The translations under genes and the position numbers were made by a program. DNA of 6,215 nt from assembly GCA_002342415.1 (NCBI GenBank), contig DDPY01000029.1, forward strand, positions 1 through 6,215. Direction: 5' to 3'. Numbering within the stretch: position 1 is the first letter of the stretch; the number at the start of each line of letters is the position of its first letter. The DNA is from Prevotella sp. UBA2456 (lineage in GTDB: Bacteria > Bacteroidota > Bacteroidia > Bacteroidales > Bacteroidaceae). Below, piece by piece: positions 1 through 5,951 of the stretch. Below the pieces are notes generated by a model that saw nothing but the letters and a program-made list of their open reading frames with translations, had not been told where the DNA came from and did no database searches.

Positions 1-2
1 AG

Positions 3-1856
3 GACATGAAGGAACTCTCTCGACTTCGTTCCGACCAGATTCAGCATGTGGACGTGGTGCAGAATCCCGGTGCCCGTTATAAGGCGGCGGTGAAGGCCGT
101 CGTGCGCATCACGCTGAAGAAAGCGCAGGGTGAGGGCATCAGTATCCAGGACAACGCTGGTGCGATGTATCAGTACGGCCATACGCTGACCAACAACCTC
201 GACGTGAACTACCGCACGGGCGGACTCGATATCACAGCCTCGCTGTGGGCAGGTCGCTATGGTCATAGCAAGTCGCTGCAGGACAACACGCTGACCTACT
301 ATGCCGGGCCAGACAAGATTGAGGCTGTCAGCTCGCAAGAGTCAAAGAATATCTGGAAGGGCTGGTCACCGCAGTTGCAGGTGAACTATATGGTGAACAA
401 TAACCACAGCTTCGGTGCCTTCTACAAGTACGACCGCCACCCAAACGGTAAATACAGCGGCATGTACTATACCAACAACTTCAAGAACGGAGACTATGTG
501 GAGCGTTCTGAGAGCGACATCACCCAAAAGGACGAGTTCAAGAAGCATATCTTCAATGCGTATTATAATGGCAAGGTGGGCCAGTTGAGCATCGACCTGA
601 ATATCGACGGTCTGTTCGATGACACGGAGGCTCCCGGCAGTACAACGGAAATCACCAATCCGGCCCCTGAGCCAGGAACCGAAGGTGTGTCATACGGTAC
701 TGTCCGTGCCATCAACAGTAACACCCTCAGCAGCAACAACTTCTGGGCCTCGAAACTCATCCTCGGCTATCCTGTCTGGAGGGGCAACCTGTCAGTAGGC
801 GGCGAATACAGCTACAACCACCGCACGGATGCCTACGACTTCAATGCCACCGATGCCGTACCCGTGAAGGCTACCGACACCGAAATCAACGAAAAGTCAT
901 CTGCCGTCTTCGCAGAGTATGGCCGTCAGTTCGGTAAGGTCTTCGCCCAAATAGGCCTGCGCTACGAGCACCTGACGAACGATTACTTCAACTTCGGTGT
1001 AAAGGAGGATGAGGTCTGCCGCGACTATGGCGACTGGTTCCCTACGGCAGTCATTTCCGCTCCTGTCGGCAAGGTACAGTTCTCGCTGTCCTACCGTCGC
1101 GACATTGAGCGTCCGCCATACGCCAACCTGACCAGTTCGACCATCTACGTCAACCGCTACACCTATCAGAGCGGCAATCCCTATCTGCTGCCCACCTATA
1201 CCCACAGCCTCGTACTGAACAGTGCCTACATGTGGATGAACCTGACGCTGAACTATGGGCGTATCAAAGATGCTGTCACGATGTCCACCGAGCCCTATCC
1301 GGGTTCTGCCGACCCGCTCTTGAGTCTCGTACACCCCATCAACAGTAAGGAGGATTACGACCGCCTCACTGTCATCGCCTCTGCACGGCCAACCATCGGT
1401 TGCTGGCATCCTACATGGGCTGTCGTGGCCATGTTCCAGAACTACAAATCGCCCTCTGCCACAGGCGAGGTGGTCACACTCAGCCGACCCTGGTTCAACG
1501 GCTCATGGCGCAACACCATCGAACTGCCCCACGACTGCCGGCTGAGTGTCGACCTGGAGTGGGCCACGAAAGGTGAGTACAACAACTTCCGCATCACCGA
1601 GCCGCGCATCACAGGCAGCCTCGGCGTGCAGAAGGACTTCAACCTGCGTCGTCTCGGCTCACTCACTGCCGACCTGCGCTGCATCGACCCCTTCAATACC
1701 AACAAGACCGATGCCGTCATCTTTGGCTATCGCGAACTCACCGTCCACAACCCTGCCCGCCGCACCTTCATGCTCGACCTCACGTGGAAGTTCAACGAGG
1801 CTCGCTCGAAGTATCGTGGCTCTGGTGCCGGAGAGAAGCAAAAGGCAAGAATGTAA
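3..1856 (+). CDS. TonB-dependent receptor-like outer-membrane beta-barrel protein (5' truncated by window)
   Basis: This is an outer-membrane barrel of the OMP_b-brl_3 / TonB-dependent receptor type, which in Bacteroidetes usually takes up ligands or acts as a porin-like channel. The frame is open to the window edge, so the ATG at 6 is probably internal; about 617 codons are visible. Residues 10-39, counted from that ATG, match the end of a plug domain: an I-x-x-V-D-V-V-x-N-P-G-A-R-Y block followed by V-R-I-T-L-K-K. The rest alternates aromatic-rich strands (such as GGEYSYNHR, QIGLRYEH, VQFSLSYRRDIERPPYANL) with polar loops, as expected of a barrel. It ends with a family-like tail, FMLDLTWKFNEARSKYRG then GAG. 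Relatives are usually about 700-800 residues, so the missing part should hold the signal peptide, a carboxypeptidase-regulatory-like domain and most of the plug. No SusD-like partner is visible downstream, which argues against a classical polysaccharide-utilization pair. The substrate is unknown. It is more GC-rich than the genes near the right end. Confidence 0.88.
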   Translation, partial: DMKELSRLRSDQIQHVDVVQNPGARYKAAVKAVVRITLKKAQGEGISIQDNAGAMYQYGHTLTNNLDVNYRTGGLDITASLWAGRYGHSKSLQDNTLTYYAGPDKIEAVSSQESKNIWKGWSPQLQVNYMVNNNHSFGAFYKYDRHPNGKYSGMYYTNNFKNGDYVERSESDITQKDEFKKHIFNAYYNGKVGQLSIDLNIDGLFDDTEAPGSTTEITNPAPEPGTEGVSYGTVRAINSNTLSSNNFWASKLILGYPVWRGNLSVGGEYSYNHRTDAYDFNATDAVPVKATDTEINEKSSAVFAEYGRQFGKVFAQIGLRYEHLTNDYFNFGVKEDEVCRDYGDWFPTAVISAPVGKVQFSLSYRRDIERPPYANLTSSTIYVNRYTYQSGNPYLLPTYTHSLVLNSAYMWMNLTLNYGRIKDAVTMSTEPYPGSADPLLSLVHPINSKEDYDRLTVIASARPTIGCWHPTWAVVAMFQNYKSPSATGEVVTLSRPWFNGSWRNTIELPHDCRLSVDLEWATKGEYNNFRITEPRITGSLGVQKDFNLRRLGSLTADLRCIDPFNTNKTDAVIFGYRELTVHNPARRTFMLDLTWKFNEARSKYRGSGAGEKQKARM

Positions 1857-1869
1857 TATGTCCCTTCGG

Positions 1870-1927
1870 CGTTGCAATCCATCCCTAAAATTTGGCTCAT
1901 TCCGCAACTATTTGTACTTTTGCAACG
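1870..1927. repeat. 8-base inverted repeat flanking the promoter
   Basis: CGTTGCAA at 1870-1877 and its exact reverse complement TTGCAACG at 1920-1927 bracket the promoter. The right arm overlaps the last three bases of the -7 element. Arm centres are 50 bases apart, close to but not exactly five helical turns. Each arm holds the self-complementary core TTGCAA. It could be a pair of operator half-sites for a looping repressor, or simply coincidence, since TTTGCAA is common just after Bacteroidetes -7 elements. No regulator gene is adjacent. The 42-base spacer makes a terminator hairpin unlikely. Confidence 0.35.
1891..1922 (+). promoter_or_regulatory. Bacteroidetes sigma-ABfr-type promoter for the 1960 gene
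   Basis: TTTG at 1891-1894 (-33 element) is followed after exactly 20 bases by TACTTTTG at 1915-1922, a perfect match to the -7 consensus TAnnTTTG. The known spacing for Bacteroides is about 19-21 bases. Transcription should begin near 1929-1931, giving a leader of about 30 bases that is A-rich (AACAAGAAACGAAACATATA) before the ATG at 1960. This supports the 1960 start for the hydrolase gene and makes it the first gene of a transcription unit separate from the barrel gene. It is a sequence match only; the transcription start is inferred. Confidence 0.85.
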
Positions 1928-1959
1928 TCAAACAAGAAACGAAACATATAAGACAAACA

Positions 1960-3024
1960 ATGAAGAAAGCATTAAGAATCACGCTGTTCAGCATTCTGGG
2001 ACTAGTTGTCATAGCTGGCATATTGGTATGGATGGAGTTTGGCCCGTTGGTTAAGGGTGCCATGTCGTGCGAAAAGCTTGACGACGGACTCTATTACATG
2101 GAATATAAAGGCGATGACGGTTTTGACGAACTGATGAATCGTGGCGGCTGCGAAACAACAGATCAATTGGCAAACTATGTAATGGACTTCTTGTCAAGGG
2201 GGCATTACAATGGGGAGATAACCACCAAGAAAGCAGATTTCGGCTGTTCGGCACTAACTGCCACCACTCCCGACGGTGACATCTTAATGGGACGCAATTT
2301 CGATTACCCATCGGCCATTGGTGTCATTATGCATACCATCCCCACTCACGGCTATGAGTCAATCGCCACTTTCAACGTGGAGTTCTACAATTTCGGCGAG
2401 GGCTACAAGCCCGAGGGATTCAAGAACCAGTATATGGCATTGGCAGGATTGTTCTGTGCCCTTGACGGCATCAACGAGAAAGGGCTGGCCATAGCCGACC
2501 TGACGGCAGGCGACTCCATCCAGACACACCAGCACACCAGCAAGCCCGATCTGCTGACCTCTACTGCTATCCGCTATTTGCTTAATCATGCAGCTAATGT
2601 TGACGAAGCTTTGAAGCTGCTGAATGGCATTGATATGCACTCGGAAATGGGATATGCCCGTCATTATGCCATAGCCGATGCTTCAGGCAGGAGTGTGGTC
2701 GTAGAATATGTAGATAATAAAATGGTGGTAACAGAATCACCTGCCGTAGCTAACCATTACCTCTGTGAGCAAAAGCGTAATGTCGGATTAATAGAAGGTG
2801 ACGACCGTTATGAGCGTCTATGCCAACGATATGGTCAGACGGGTGGCGTGATGAGCGAAAAGCAACTGACTGAAGCCATCGAGGCTGTATCCCAACCACA
2901 AAGAGAAGGTTTCCTTGGCACAGCCTGGACGATGGTGATGAATCTGAAGCATCCTTCTGTCACCTACTATTCACGCCGTCATTTTGACAAGCCGCTACAA
3001 TTTACATTATCACGGACAAACTAA
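1960..3024 (+). CDS. Membrane-anchored choloylglycine hydrolase-like (Ntn) linear amide C-N hydrolase
   Basis: This 354-residue protein belongs to the choloylglycine hydrolase / C45-like group, N-terminal-nucleophile enzymes that cleave linear amide bonds (bile-salt hydrolases, penicillin V acylases, N-acyl hydrolases). Residues 1-6 are basic (MKKALR) and 7-25 form one hydrophobic segment, so the enzyme should be anchored in or exported across the inner membrane. The likely nucleophile is Cys96 in FGCSALTATTPDGD, with Arg112 and Asp115 in GRNFDY; the Cys+16 Arg and Cys+19 Asp spacing equals that of Cys2, Arg18 and Asp21 in bile-salt hydrolases. DGINEKGL (169-176) is another family motif, and Asn265 in VANHYL may match the later oxyanion-site Asn. 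Because Cys96 is internal, activation would need removal of a long N-terminal segment. The ATG at 1960 follows the promoter by a short leader; the frame is open further upstream, but only inside the barrel gene. The stop overlaps the next start. The substrate is unknown; bile-salt activity is possible but not shown. Confidence 0.85.
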   Translation: MKKALRITLFSILGLVVIAGILVWMEFGPLVKGAMSCEKLDDGLYYMEYKGDDGFDELMNRGGCETTDQLANYVMDFLSRGHYNGEITTKKADFGCSALTATTPDGDILMGRNFDYPSAIGVIMHTIPTHGYESIATFNVEFYNFGEGYKPEGFKNQYMALAGLFCALDGINEKGLAIADLTAGDSIQTHQHTSKPDLLTSTAIRYLLNHAANVDEALKLLNGIDMHSEMGYARHYAIADASGRSVVVEYVDNKMVVTESPAVANHYLCEQKRNVGLIEGDDRYERLCQRYGQTGGVMSEKQLTEAIEAVSQPQREGFLGTAWTMVMNLKHPSVTYYSRRHFDKPLQFTLSRTN

Positions 3025-4043
3025 TGAAACGACTTTTATATCTGGACAATCTGAAAGTATGCCTGACGGTGCTGGTGATATTCCACCATGCAGGTCAGGC
3101 ATACGGCGATGGGGGTGGCTGGGCCTATACGCCCAGTAATCCTGCCGAGGTAATGCCTTGGATATGGCATTTCTTCTCAGTGAATGCAGCCTTCTTCATG
3201 GGACTGTTCTTTCTCATCTCCGGCTATTTCGTTCCTGCGAGTTACGATAAACAGGGAACCTCGGTATTTGTCCAAAAGAAACTGATACGCCTGGGCATAC
3301 CCCTGTTGGTAATGGGTGGATTGCTGAGTGTGCTGTCAGGTAAATTAGAGATTGGCCACATGTGGTATATTGAAAGTCTGCTTGTGTTTTGTTTGATCTA
3401 TGCCCTGATACGATTGATATGCAAACCCATCGATGGTAAGTGTTCGTCGAAGCCTACCATCATCGGGCTGTTGATATTCGGTGGCATCATGGGTATTGGC
3501 AGTTATTTCATCCGTCAGGTTTCTCCGCAGGATCATTGGATTTGGCCCTTTGGCATCATCCCTCTGCCGATGGAACCAGCTCATTATCTGCAATACGTGA
3601 TGATGTTCGTCGTCGGCATTCTGGCCAGTCGCTTTCATTGGCTTGAGAGAATGTCCAAAGTCACAGGCGCCCTGTCGCTTTTGATAGGATGTACTTTAGC
3701 ATTAGGCATCTATCTGCGCGGTGGCGGTGAGTGGAACGACTTTGTCGCTCAGTGGTTCGGCATCTACGAGTCTTTACTTTGCGTGTTCATCTGCTTCGGA
3801 CTGCTCTGGCTGTTTCGTGAGTACGGCAATTGGAACAGCAAGTTCTGGCAGTGGTGTGCCGCCCAAGCTTACGGAGCCTACATCTTCCATCTATTGCTGA
3901 TGATTGCTTTGCAGAATGCGGTTGACGGCATATGGATGGGAGCCTTCGGTAAGTTCATGTTTATTGGTGTCGCCATCACCATAGCATCCTTCGTGCTCAC
4001 CTGGCTGCTGAGGATGATTCCTGGCGTAAAGGAAGTACTTTAA
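3024..4043 (+). CDS. Acyltransferase 3 family integral-membrane protein
   Basis: This is a 339-residue polytopic protein of the acyltransferase-3 family (PF01757 type), inner-membrane enzymes that commonly move acetyl or other acyl groups onto sugars, polysaccharides, lipids or peptides. It opens with RLLYLDNLKVCLTVLVIFHH; the His21-His22 pair at the end of the first membrane segment is where the family places its functional His. Other hallmarks are FFLISGYF (62-69), K-x-x-R-L-G-I-P (86-93) and GHMWYIESLL (111-120), followed by repeated hydrophobic segments to the C-terminus. The length is normal for the membrane domain alone, with no SGNH or other periplasmic domain fused. The start is fixed by the TAATG overlap with the hydrolase stop, and no Shine-Dalgarno site is visible, so translation is probably coupled. 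That arrangement implies the two proteins act together or on related substrates. The acceptor molecule cannot be told from sequence. Confidence 0.9.
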   Translation: MKRLLYLDNLKVCLTVLVIFHHAGQAYGDGGGWAYTPSNPAEVMPWIWHFFSVNAAFFMGLFFLISGYFVPASYDKQGTSVFVQKKLIRLGIPLLVMGGLLSVLSGKLEIGHMWYIESLLVFCLIYALIRLICKPIDGKCSSKPTIIGLLIFGGIMGIGSYFIRQVSPQDHWIWPFGIIPLPMEPAHYLQYVMMFVVGILASRFHWLERMSKVTGALSLLIGCTLALGIYLRGGGEWNDFVAQWFGIYESLLCVFICFGLLWLFREYGNWNSKFWQWCAAQAYGAYIFHLLLMIALQNAVDGIWMGAFGKFMFIGVAITIASFVLTWLLRMIPGVKEVL

Positions 4044-4069
4044 TATCAAATAAACAACAGTATTAAAAT

Positions 4070-4807
4070 ATGGATAAAGATCAGAGATTTTGTCAGAGTT
4101 GCGGCATGCCGCTAACAGAAGATGTCCTCGGCACGAATGCCGACGGCAGTAAGAACGAAGATTACTGCATGTACTGCTACAGGGATGGTCAGTTTCTGCA
4201 AAACTTTACCATGGAGGAGATGATTGAGCATTGCGCTCAGTTTGTTGGTGCAGTAAACGAGGGCTTGGAAAAGCCGATTACCAAGGAGGAGTACATTGGG
4301 ATGATGAAGACGTACTTCCCTCAGTTGAAGCGTTGGCGCCAAACGCTGGATGTGAATAACGATGAAGCGATGAATACTAATCCCGCTTTAGCAGGCGTTA
4401 AAGAACTCATTGCACAGATGACCGACAAACAGCCCATCGCTTACATCTCATCAGTAGACCAAGAAGGATTTCCTTGGACCAAAGCCATGTTGAAGCCACG
4501 CAAGCGTGAGGGTATCAAAACCTTCTACTTCACCACCAACACATTCTCAATACGTGTGGCTCAATACAAAGCCAACCCCAAGGCCAGCATCTATTTCTGC
4601 GATGCCAAAGGCTTCAAGGGCATGATGCTCAGAGGTACGATGGAGGTGCTGACGGACGCCGCCTCGAAAGAAATGATCTGGCACGATGGCGACACAGAGT
4701 ACTATCCTGGCGGCGTCACCGATCCCAACTACTGTGTGTTGAAGTTCACCGCCACCGACGGTCGCTTCTACAGTGATTTCTATCCTCGTAGTTTCGTGAT
4801 TGAGTAA
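4070..4807 (+). CDS. Zinc-ribbon / pyridoxamine 5'-phosphate oxidase-like fusion protein
   Basis: This 245-residue protein has two recognisable parts. Residues 6-42 form a putative zinc ribbon (PF12674 type): Cys8 and Cys11 in CQSCGMPL, the conserved GTNADGSKN stretch, and Cys33 and Cys36 in YCMYCY, giving four ligands for one zinc. A helical linker (about 48-95) includes FTMEEMIEHC. From about residue 105 to the end it resembles the split-barrel pyridoxamine-phosphate-oxidase / general stress protein 26 family, which binds flavin or related cofactors: the conserved I-A-Y-I-S-S-V-D-x-x-G-F-P core, a TFYFTTNT strand, ASIYFCD, and MMLRGTMEVL. The family-level call is solid; the enzymatic activity and cofactor are not determinable. 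It starts 26 bases after the acyltransferase stop behind an A/T-rich leader with no separate promoter, so it is likely cotranscribed with the two genes upstream. It is soluble and cytoplasmic, with no signal peptide. Confidence 0.88.
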   Translation: MDKDQRFCQSCGMPLTEDVLGTNADGSKNEDYCMYCYRDGQFLQNFTMEEMIEHCAQFVGAVNEGLEKPITKEEYIGMMKTYFPQLKRWRQTLDVNNDEAMNTNPALAGVKELIAQMTDKQPIAYISSVDQEGFPWTKAMLKPRKREGIKTFYFTTNTFSIRVAQYKANPKASIYFCDAKGFKGMMLRGTMEVLTDAASKEMIWHDGDTEYYPGGVTDPNYCVLKFTATDGRFYSDFYPRSFVIE

Positions 4808-4856
4808 ATGATTACGAAAGCAAAGGCTGTGAGGTCAAGACACTTGCTGAGTACCA

Positions 4857-5366
4857 ATGAAACATCTGCCGAATATCCTGTCGTCGCTCCGAATTGCGGG
4901 AACTGTTGCTCTGTTGCTGTGTGATGTTGTAGGAACAACTTTTTGGGCGTTTTATGCGCTCTGCGGCATCAGCGATATAGCCGACGGGGGGCTGGCTCGG
5001 AAACTAAAGTGCGTTACCAAGAGGGGAGCATTGTTGGATAGCGTGGCAGACATCTGTTTCGTAGCTTGTTGTGTTTGGAAACTCCTGCCGATACTCGAAC
5101 TGCCACAATGGCTCTGGCTATGGGCAGGGGTAATTGTCGCGATTAAAGCCGTGAATCAGCTTTCGGCACTTGTGATGTACGGGCGCTGTTGTTTTCCTCA
5201 CACCACAGCGAACAAGTGGGCGGGGTTTCTGCTCTTCATTGCAGTCCCCATGACATTTTACACCGCTATCCCCCTCGCCATCGTCGCCTCCGTCGCCACG
5301 TTTGCCGCAATTCATGAGAACTATTTCATACGAACAAGAAATAATATGAGAAAGATAGTTACATAA
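4857..5366 (+). CDS. CDP-alcohol phosphatidyltransferase family protein
   Basis: This small inner-membrane enzyme of 169 residues joins an alcohol to a CDP-activated lipid or alcohol, with release of CMP. The full catalytic signature is present: D40-x2-D43-G44-x2-A47-R48-x8-G57-x3-D61-x3-D65, whose aspartates hold the metal ions. PNILSSLRI at the N-terminus, TTANKWAGFLLF (116-127) and FAAIHENYFIRTR near the end are typical of a short Bacteroidetes subgroup. Hydrophobic segments lie near 13-22, 26-38, 66-80, 84-98, 121-135 and 137-152, fitting the six-helix fold. The ATG at 4857 is the first after an in-frame stop at 4848-4850. It lies 49 bases after the fusion gene, with no obvious promoter or strong ribosome site. 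The C-terminus is odd: the last six residues, MRKIVT, look like the start of a downstream signal peptide, so the natural end was probably near residue 162. The specific product (phosphatidylglycerol-phosphate, inositol or other) is undetermined. Confidence 0.87.
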   Translation: MKHLPNILSSLRIAGTVALLLCDVVGTTFWAFYALCGISDIADGGLARKLKCVTKRGALLDSVADICFVACCVWKLLPILELPQWLWLWAGVIVAIKAVNQLSALVMYGRCCFPHTTANKWAGFLLFIAVPMTFYTAIPLAIVASVATFAAIHENYFIRTRNNMRKIVT

Positions 5367-5564
5367 GTTTGTGCATTGGTTGTGACGTCGTGCTGGGCGC
5401 AAGAGCCAATAAGCGATAGCCTTCGTGCGCTGGCTGGAGGCATTAGCTGTATCTATGATTTCAGATGGCTGCAATTTATCTCATCCCTCGTTCCCGCCAT
5501 CATTGCATGGAGCTACTGGCCGGGAACCATGAGAACTTTTGCGTCAAAACATAAAAATTATTAG
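5346..5564 (+). pseudogene. Probable broken gene for a small exported protein, nonsense codon in the signal peptide
   Basis: Reading from the ATG at 5346 gives MRKIVT, a TAA at 5364-5366, then VCALVVTSCWAQEP and 47 further residues to the TAG at 5562-5564. Ignoring the TAA, the start is a classic export signal: a basic N-terminus, a hydrophobic core and either a signal peptidase I site after WAQ or a lipobox-like VTSC. One base change (TAA to TTA, Leu) would restore it. The remaining part contains a hydrophobic stretch (FISSLVPAIIAWSYW) and a basic tail. The whole would be about 72 residues, so it is either a short membrane-associated protein or the stub of a longer one; I do not recognise the family. 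Translation could only resume from a weak TTG at 5376, which would lose the charged N-region. The alternative is a readthrough extension of the phosphatidyltransferase (235 residues, same frame), but an export signal in mid-protein makes that less likely. A sequencing error is also possible. Confidence 0.55.
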
Positions 5565-5603
5565 ACATTGAAAAAAGGATTACCATAATAAGTAATATTG
5601 TAT

Positions 5604-5951
5604 ATGATAAATAAAATGATTGCATGCTGTGGCATTAACTGTGAGAAATGTGAAGCTCGCATTGCCACGATTAAGGATGATGATAAAATGCGTGAAGAGG
5701 TATCTCGTAAATGGTGTGAGTTGTTTCATACTGACATCATTACGCCAGATAGAATCAACTGTACGGGATGCCGGGGCGATGGCGTGAAATACTTTTTCTG
5801 TAATGAACTATGTGAAATCAAACCATGTGTTACCAGTAAGGGGTATGGATCTTGTGCTGAGTGCGCCGAAATAGATTCATGTACAAAACTTTCTGCTGAG
5901 ATTGGTAATAACGAAGATGCAAGGAACAATTTGAAACAATTGATTAAGTGA
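5604..5951 (+). CDS. DUF3795 cysteine-rich protein
   Basis: This is a 115-residue protein of the DUF3795 family (PF12675 type), function unknown. The N-terminus MIACCGINCEKCEARIAT matches the family pattern M-I-A-x-C-G-x-x-C-x-x-C. Thirteen cysteines are present, at 8, 9, 13, 16, 38, 53, 56, 66, 70, 75, 84, 87 and 93; pairs such as INCTGC and CAEC suggest zinc or iron-sulfur binding, which is inference. It has no signal peptide or membrane segment, so it is probably cytoplasmic. The start is uncertain: ATG at 5604 or ATG at 5616, the latter placing Met directly before the conserved IACCG; a TTG at 5598 is less likely. AAAAAAGGA at 5571-5579 is too far upstream to be its ribosome site. The TGA overlaps the next ATG by one base, implying coupled translation with the acetyltransferase. 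It is visibly more A/T-rich than genes to the left. Confidence 0.87.
   Translation: MINKMIACCGINCEKCEARIATIKDDDKMREEVSRKWCELFHTDIITPDRINCTGCRGDGVKYFFCNELCEIKPCVTSKGYGSCAECAEIDSCTKLSAEIGNNEDARNNLKQLIK

Noticed and set aside
897..1409. 170-codon open frame on the minus strand inside the barrel gene
   Set aside because: It shows no recognisable domain and lies antisense to a gene with clear family features; it is a by-product of the codon use of that gene.
1857..1890. Search for a terminator after the barrel gene
   Set aside because: No stable G/C hairpin followed by a T-run was found, so none is annotated.
1546..1959. Upstream in-frame extension of the hydrolase reading frame
   Set aside because: It overlaps the well-supported barrel gene in another frame, is Ser/Thr/Arg-rich shadow sequence, and the promoter at 1891-1922 places the transcript start downstream of it.
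4808..4924. Short + strand frame beginning ATG right after the fusion-gene stop (38 codons)
   Set aside because: It overlaps the conserved N-terminus of the phosphatidyltransferase in another frame and has no recognisable character.
5534..5541. AACTTTTG as a possible -7 element for the DUF3795 gene
   Set aside because: It has one mismatch to TAnnTTTG and no TTTG about 20 bases upstream, so the evidence is too weak to list as a promoter.
5579..5596. ATTAC/GTAAT hairpin before the DUF3795 gene
   Set aside because: A 5-base A/T-rich stem with an 8-base loop and no T-run after it is too weak for a terminator or riboswitch.
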